Source: Fomitopsis serialis (taxonomy: Eukaryota > Basidiomycota > Agaricomycetes > Polyporales > Fomitopsidaceae). Taken from it: DNA of 64,000 bases. Position numbers and translations under genes: made by a program. Location: assembly GCF_022376445.1 (NCBI RefSeq), contig NW_025954976.1, positions 62,001 through 126,000 of the forward strand. The letters run 5' to 3'. Shown here one piece after another: positions 58,891 to 64,000 of this stretch (position 1 is the stretch's first letter; the number at the start of each line of letters is the position of its first letter). The notes beneath the pieces are model-generated. The model was given only the letters and a program-made list of their open reading frames with translations. It was not told the origin of the DNA and searched no databases.

Positions 58891-58965
58891 GCAGTTCAAC
58901 ACTGCCAGCGACGGTGCAGTTCAACATTGCCCGTCGAACAGTGGTTCAACACCGCATTCCCCGTG
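58891..58965. repeat. 25-bp tandem repeat, three copies
   Basis: Copies start at 58891, 58916 and 58941, each around the core GTTCAACAYYGC (GCAGTTCAACACTGCC, GCAGTTCAACATTGCC, GTGGTTCAACACCGC). The third is the most diverged. It lies about 600 bp upstream of the cupredoxin-like gene. Confidence -1.
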
Positions 58966-59264
58966 CCCTGCTGTCCGTAGCACGTATCTATTGTGGCCCC
59001 ACGTCGTTCGTGGCGTACAGGCAGATGTCGATGCTATCACAATAAGCTGTCTCCTTGTCGAGGACTACGGGTGTTGTTGTTCGTGTGACCGGCCAATCGC
59101 AGCACGGCATCAACGCGCACAACGCGTTGCAACGGTTGCTCGCGAGAGGGCAGCAGGCTTCGAAGGAATGTTCGCTGCCCGCTGCGGAGGAGCGGCGCTG
59201 CCGTATCGGGCATCAGTGTTCCTGCCCGTTGTCGCCAAGCCGACCTCGTCTGCTGGCTCGCGCC

Positions 59265-59271
59265 TATAAAA
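59265..59271 (+). promoter_or_regulatory. TATA box of the cupredoxin-like gene
   Basis: TATAAAA, 241 bp before the ATG at 59506. The long leader contains a GT-AG-like pair (GGTAAGT near 59350), so a 5' UTR intron is likely. Confidence -1.
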
Positions 59272-59505
59272 CTTGAGTACGCGGTGCGCGAGCCCTCATT
59301 CCACCCTCATCCCCCGCATCCAGACGGTCAGGTTTTAGCTCCCCGAGGCAGGGTAAGTTCTTCGCAGCGGCTTCCTGCTTGCATGGTCGTGTGCGGATGC
59401 TGACTGCTACGTTCGCAGTTCTCGATTTGGTTCTAGTTCCAGTCGACAGCTCTAGACGTAGCTCGCTCGTGCACTTTCTTTCCATTTTCCCAAGTCAAGT
59501 CCAAG

Positions 59506-60307
59506 ATGCGCTTCTCTGCTATCGTCCCTGCCCTCCTCTCGGCTGGTGTTGCCCTGGGTGAGGTCATCACCGTCCAGGTTGGTGGCAACAACTCGCTCAC
59601 CTACAACCCCCCGAGGTACGTATACCCCGTGCTCTCTCCCCAGGATCTGACGTTGACACTTGATCTGCAGCGTGAACGCAACCGTCGGCGACACCATCAT
59701 GTTCGAGTTGTGCGTGTCTTTCTCGCGCTCGGTGCTATCTTTAGCGGATCGGCTGATGGGCGTCGTACAGCATGTCCAAGAACCACACGATCACGCAGTC
59801 CACCTTCGCCGACCCGTGCACGCTCATGACCCTCGCCAACGGCACCACAGGCGTCGACTCGGGTTTCATGCCCGTCGCTGCGAACTCCACCAGCTTCCCG
59901 ACATTCAGCTTCACCCTCCAGAACGCGTCTGCACCGCTGTGGTTCTACTGCAAGCAGACGGGGTGAGTGGCTCTCCTGATATCACGCAGTGTGATGCAGC
60001 AACTGATCATTGTTCGGACGCTAGTCACTGTGCCAAGGGCATGGTCTTCGCTATCAACCCCACAGCGGCGAAGAGCTTCTCCGCCTTCCAGGCCGCCGCT
60101 GAGAAGACCGCCAGTGGTTCCAACTCGACGGGTGGCGGCGCGGGGTCTGCGTCCGGCTCGGCTGGGGCTGGTGGTGCGGCTGGCACCGCGTCGGGCACCG
60201 CTGCCACGACGTCGTCCACCTCGACGACCAGCGGCGCGGGTGCCGTCCGTGTGGGCGGTGCCGCGTTCATGCTCAGCGTCGTTGGTCTCGTCGCTGGCCT
60301 GCTCTAG
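59506..60307 (+). CDS. Secreted serine-rich cupredoxin-like GPI protein
   Basis: The ATG at 59506 opens a signal peptide (MRFSAIVPALLSAGVALGEV). The mature protein has a cupredoxin fold: ITVQVGGNNSLTYNPPSVNA, VGDTIMFEFMSKNHTITQST, FADPC, SGFMPVAANSTSFPTFSF, and APLWFYCKQTGHCAKGMVF. The likely type 1 copper ligands are all present: His in SKNHT, then Cys, His and Met in FYCKQTGHCAKGM. A Ser/Gly/Ala-rich linker (SASGSAGAGGAAGTASGTAA) and a hydrophobic end (AAFMLSVVGLVAGLL) suggest a GPI anchor. About 205 residues and three introns. Such extracellular serine-rich proteins are common on Agaricomycete cell surfaces; the function is unknown. Confidence -1.
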
Positions 60308-61441
60308 AAGCCGGCTTGCATTGGGGTTCTGGGGCTCGGGGCTGAGGCTTTGTACTGGACTTGATGGACCTTCATGAAGACTGTAGTGCTGCGCATGCTA
60401 CGTCCCTCCCGCGCTGTCGCGCTGGGCTTTCCTGTATTGCTACTTCCTGCCGATCGCTAATACGGATACGAGGGGTTCACCGGTGAACAAAATCTACCAT
60501 GCGTGATGAATGGGGCGATGCTCATGGTACATTCTCTTCTGTCCATACTATTGTTTCATTAAAGGAAGACGGAAAGCGCGAGCGCCGACAGCTACCATGT
60601 GACCGAGGTGGCGTCGGAGTGATCAGCCGTTGCCGCAGGTTCTTGCCTCCTTCCACTCACCCTGCCCGTCTGTGGTCATCTCCATTCTGCATTCAGTTTG
60701 TACCGAGTAATGGCAGATCACCGCCGCAACCTTCCCGCACTTCGTCGGACACCTCACGGTGGCGAATGAAGTGACAGGAACACCCCGAGGTCGGCGAGGA
60801 GAGGTGAGGCAACCCAGGAGCTCACATGCACGGCTTCGGACACTGACCGTACGCACAATTGACAGATCATCCGAGTGATCATCATTGCTCGGGGCTTCCC
60901 CGTACACCACGATAAGGCCTTCTCGGACACCCTCGGACGACGCAAACGGTATGGTCGAGCATTCCTCGGGACATATTATGGCATGGTCGGGAGGCCTCTT
61001 GCTTTCCGACGTGCTCGAAGCCGCATCAGATGGGAGTCCCTCGATGATTCCGCATGGCTCTGCAGAGCATGGGCGGCGATAAGCCCCGGCCAGCTGGCAT
61101 AACAGTGCGTTCATTCCCCACCGGCGGCATCCTCCACGAGGTCCCACCTCCCTAGACGTGCTTCTCACCGGGTTTGGTAGGCAAACGTGGTTTCTCAACA
61201 TGCGGGGGCTAGGGTCCCAATGTAACCAGGCCATGCTGTCCACGTCTATTATTGTAGGGACTGTGGCACATCTGTGGCGGTCGTTCAATGAATGCGGCTT
61301 CGCGAATAACCCGCATGCCGACCCATGGACACGGAAGTGGTATGCTTCCATCGCGCATGCGCCACCGGACTTTGGTCGCATCCATGCTCTGTTGTCATCA
61401 GAAGAAGGCGGGGAGCATACGGTGCGGCGGCCATGGAGGTG
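60308..61441. other. Intergenic region with a long antisense open frame
   Basis: About 1.1 kb. A minus-strand frame runs 60623-61744 but overlaps the protease start and has no recognisable domain, so I treat it as chance in GC-rich DNA. It must hold the protease promoter. Confidence -1.
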
Positions 61442-61448
61442 TATAAAA
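61442..61448 (+). promoter_or_regulatory. TATA box of the aspartic protease gene
   Basis: TATAAAA, 99 bp before the ATG, as expected for a highly regulated secreted enzyme. Confidence -1.
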
Positions 61449-61540
61449 GCCTGGACAACGGATGGGCAGACCAACAGGTCCAGTCGCCTGCTTCTCTCAC
61501 TTAGGTCCTCCACCTGCGTCAGCGCCGCCGTCCAGCAACC

Positions 61541-63135
61541 ATGTTCTGCAAAGCATCCTTGCTCACCGTCGCTCTCGCCCTGCTCGCTTCCGCGACGCCG
61601 GTCACGCGCGAGACCGGTATCCGCATCCCCATCCAGAAGCGCAGCGCTCTGACCAAGGCCGATGGTACCGTCGACCGCGACGCGGTCATCCGCGAGACGG
61701 TCCGGGTGAAGAAGTACGCCGTATTGACTATCCGTACCACACATTTGCAGTTACTGACGTGCACTCCCGTCGTAGCAAGCACCGCCGTAACCTGATCACC
61801 ATCGACCGCAAGATGGGTCTTGAGAACTACGCCGAGGGCGCGTACATCCCGCCCGTCGCACACGTTCCTGCGTCCGTCCAGAGGCGCCTCGAGGCGCGCC
61901 AGTCCGAGGCGCTCACCGACCAGGAGGGCGGTGAGCAGTGGACCGGCACCATCTCGATCGGCACGCCTGCGCAGGAGTTCGTCATTGACTTCGACACGGG
62001 CTCGTCCGACCTTTGGGTTGCGTCCTCGTCCTGCAGCGGCTGCGATGCCTCAAACTATTACACCGCGTCCGACTCGTCGACGTCGCAGGAACAGAGCGGC
62101 ACGTTCGATATTGAGTACGGCGATGGGTCTGAGGCGTCTGGCCCCATCTATACTGATGATGGTACGCGGATGATAGTCACGGCCGTGGATAGACGCTGAT
62201 TTGAATCTGCTCACAGTCAGTGTTGCCGGTGTTGCCGTCACTAGTCAGACTCTCTCTGCTGTGACCAGCGAGAGCGGTAACCTCGTCGGCGATGTCGCTG
62301 ACGGCCTCATGGGCATGGCCTTCCCTGCCCTCTCCCAACTTGAGGCGGTATGTCGATCCTGTTTTCGTCCTTCAGCACGCTGAGCTCTTTCTAGGACCCC
62401 TACTTCTGGACCGCCATCAGCCAGGGCGTCGTCTCCTCGGGCGAGTTCGGCTTCTACCTCGCGGGCAGCGACTCGGAGCTCTACCTCGGCGGCTCGGACA
62501 GCAACCTGTACTCGGGGGACCTTGAGTTCCACGACGTTTCCTCGGACTCCGGCTTTTGGCAGATCAGCGGCGCGAGCATCATCATCAACGGCGAGACCGT
62601 CGCCTCCGGCTTCGCCACCATCATCGACAGCGGTGAGTCGCCTAGCACAATGACTGAAACGACGGGAGAGCTGAATGGAGCGCATAGGCACCACCCTCAT
62701 GTACGGTCCGACCAGCGCCGTAGGGTCGTTGTATGAGAATGTCTCTGGATCGGTGTCGCTCGGTGATGGCACCTACGCGTTCCCGTGCTCGGACTTCCCG
62801 ACCGTCGAGGTCACCTGGGGTGGCAACACCTACGATATCTCCAACACGTGAGTCCAACGTTGGGTTTTCGCGCTGTGCGCTGTGCTTATGCGTGACCTGT
62901 ACAGCTTCAACCTCGGTGAGACCAGCAACGGCGAGTGCCAGGCTGCTCTTGGCGGCGAGGACCTCGGGCTCGGTAACAACGTCTGGCTCTTCGGCGACAC
63001 GTACGTACTTCGCTATGACTCGAATTATATATGGGAGCTCGTTGCTGATCCGGTTGTTTCGCCAGTGTCATGCAGAACCTCTACACCGTCTTTTCCGTCG
63101 ATCAGAATGCTGTCGGTTTCGCTCCGCTTGCTTAA
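61541..63135 (+). CDS. Secreted aspartic protease (A1, polyporopepsin-like)
   Basis: Acid endopeptidase secreted for protein degradation. The ATG at 61541 opens a signal peptide (MFCKASLLTVALALLASATP), then a propeptide (GIRIPIQKRSALTKADGTVD, HRRNLITIDRKMGLENYAEG). The mature enzyme has both catalytic motifs: FDTGSSDLWVAS and IIDSGTTLMYG, plus the flap IEYGDGSEASG and DGLMGMAFPALSQL. The rest is standard: GFYLAGSDSELYLGGSDSNL, FWQISGASIIINGETVASGF, VWLFGDTVMQNLYTVFSVDQ, ending NAVGFAPLA. About eight introns; the frame is intact. It is tail-to-tail with a second A1 protease gene. Confidence -1.
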
Positions 63136-63603
63136 GTTATTCCGTGCTCCTTGTTGTATCCTCATCACCAAGATTGTAGCAGTGGTGTATTGCATTGGAC
63201 TCCAGGTTGTTTTACGTGCCCTGGGTCGAGTCCGAACATACTACTCGCAGTTCGGTCAATCGCCGGAGCGTAAGAGGATTGCTATTAGCATTCTGGCGAT
63301 CCGTGCATCGACCATATGTATCGCGGGTCACACACAGGCTTTGACTTTGACGTGAATGACTTGAAGATCACTTCAGAGTCATACTATGAGTAGGTCCGTC
63401 ATGCCATATCACACTCTCAAACCGGTTCAGTTCATCAAAAGCATTCATTGCAGAATTTCAACAAAAGAATGTAGCGAGCATCACAATTTCGCGACGCCCC
63501 AGTACGAAATCCTGCGACAAATACCATACAAATCACGAAGTCCTCATTTGGTATCATGGAGCTGACGTGCCCGTGTGGAGGGTCTCGGTATGAGACTACT
63601 TCC
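63136..63603. other. Convergent intergenic region between two A1 proteases
   Basis: About 470 bp with both 3' ends. A frame at 62882-63355 runs on from the protease exon into non-coding sequence. Nothing else seen. Confidence -1.
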
Positions 63604-64000
63604 TCAGTTGCTGGTCGCGCTCGTGTACGAGGTCGTCGCGAAGCCGACTTGCGAGTTCGTGGTTCGAACACGGAGTAGAAGCGCTCGAGGAACGTGTACC
63701 CGTTGATGAAGTCGAGCCCCGAGCCGGAGTTGCTCCCGATGTCGTTCACAACGAGGTAGACGTCATCCGCAGTCCCGCCGATCGCGCTGTTCAGCGAGCG
63801 CGGCCAGATCTGCGCGTTCGGCGTCAGGCTGTAGGTCGTCTGCGGAGCCGGCGTCACGTCAGTCCAGTGTAGGGATGGCTGGGGAGGAGAGCGGAGCGGG
63901 ACGTACGCTGCCGATGTTGAAGTTGAGCGTATCAAGGCTGCTGTACTGCGAGCTGGAGATGCGCAGCAGGCCGGTGGTCGAGTCCTCAGTCCCGCCGGTA
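63604..64000 (-). CDS. Second aspartic protease (A1), C-terminal part
   Basis: Runs off the window. On the minus strand: LLRISSSQYSSLDTLNFNIG, an intron starting GTACGTCC, then TTYSLTPNAQIWPRSLNSAI, DDVYLVVNDIGSNSGSGLDF and INGYTFLERFYSVF, ending SQVGFATTSYTSATSN. The TFLERFYSVFDTTNxxVGFA pattern is the usual end of A1 proteases; GLDFINGYTFLE is more like the polyporopepsin group than the left-hand enzyme. One A seems to be missing near 63660, because the end of the protein needs that frame. The catalytic Asp residues lie outside the window. Confidence -1.

Noticed and set aside
60623..61744. 373-aa minus-strand open frame
   Set aside because: Overlaps the promoter and start of a clear aspartic protease on the other strand, has no domain, repeat or signal peptide, and its composition follows GC-rich antisense DNA.
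1..64000. CRISPR arrays, rRNA genes, integrated phage or viral genes
   Set aside because: No spaced direct repeats of the right size, no rRNA-like sequence and no viral hallmark proteins were seen.

Overview
The window reads as nuclear DNA of an Agaricomycete fungus, probably a wood-decay polypore. The signs are GC-rich, gene-dense sequence, many introns of about 50-65 nt, a CYP63-type P450, a polyporopepsin-like aspartic protease, a secreted serine-rich cupredoxin-like protein and two Ste18-type G-gamma subunits. No bacterial, viral or CRISPR sequence was seen. The species cannot be named from this alone.

Layout. 0-8.4 kb: 3' end of a Csm1/Pcs1-like kinetochore gene, an L-asparaginase with C-terminal ankyrin repeats (-), a head-to-head bifunctional tryptophan synthase (+), an intron-containing tRNA-Arg(ACG), and eIF2B-beta (+). 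8.8-12.4 kb: two tandem G-gamma genes with identical exon lengths (-) and an unknown acidic protein (+). 13.2-14.5 kb: a 1.2-kb fold-back transposon with 499-bp terminal inverted repeats and a 9-bp target duplication, sitting against the promoter of a P450 (14.5-17.3 kb). 17.7-22 kb: a protein kinase with a START-like tail (-) and metaxin (-). 22.4-30.7 kb: VPS54 (+), then two tandem LEA-like hydrophilic genes (-) inside a decayed segmental duplication that also copied part of VPS54. 30.7-43.3 kb: mostly gene-poor, apart from an Ecl1-type zinc protein (35.9-37.4 kb). 43.3-57.2 kb: compact housekeeping and regulatory genes: WDR26/Gid7 (+), Elongin A (-), a Gti1/Pac2 WOPR regulator (+), Cwf18 (-), GUF1 (+) and a mitochondrial thioredoxin (-). 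57.7-64 kb: a methyltransferase (+), a cupredoxin-like GPI protein (+), an aspartic protease (+) and the 3' end of a second aspartic protease (-).

Most of these genes are independent housekeeping or accessory loci; no biosynthetic cluster is evident. Functional neighbours are the asparaginase/tryptophan synthase pair on a shared 215-bp promoter, the tandem G-gamma pair (pheromone/nutrient G-protein signalling) and the secreted-protein group at the right end.

Caveat. Several conserved genes lose frame at single missing bases, usually in or beside short homopolymers. I read these as base-calling errors rather than true pseudogenes, and the spans below run through them. Intron borders were placed by eye from GT/GC-AG signals and conserved protein sequence. 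The novel signals are the fold-back element with its tRNA-like inner edge, the tandem LEA-like family with its VPS54 relic, the tandem G-gamma genes, the kinase-START fusion and three GC-AG introns.
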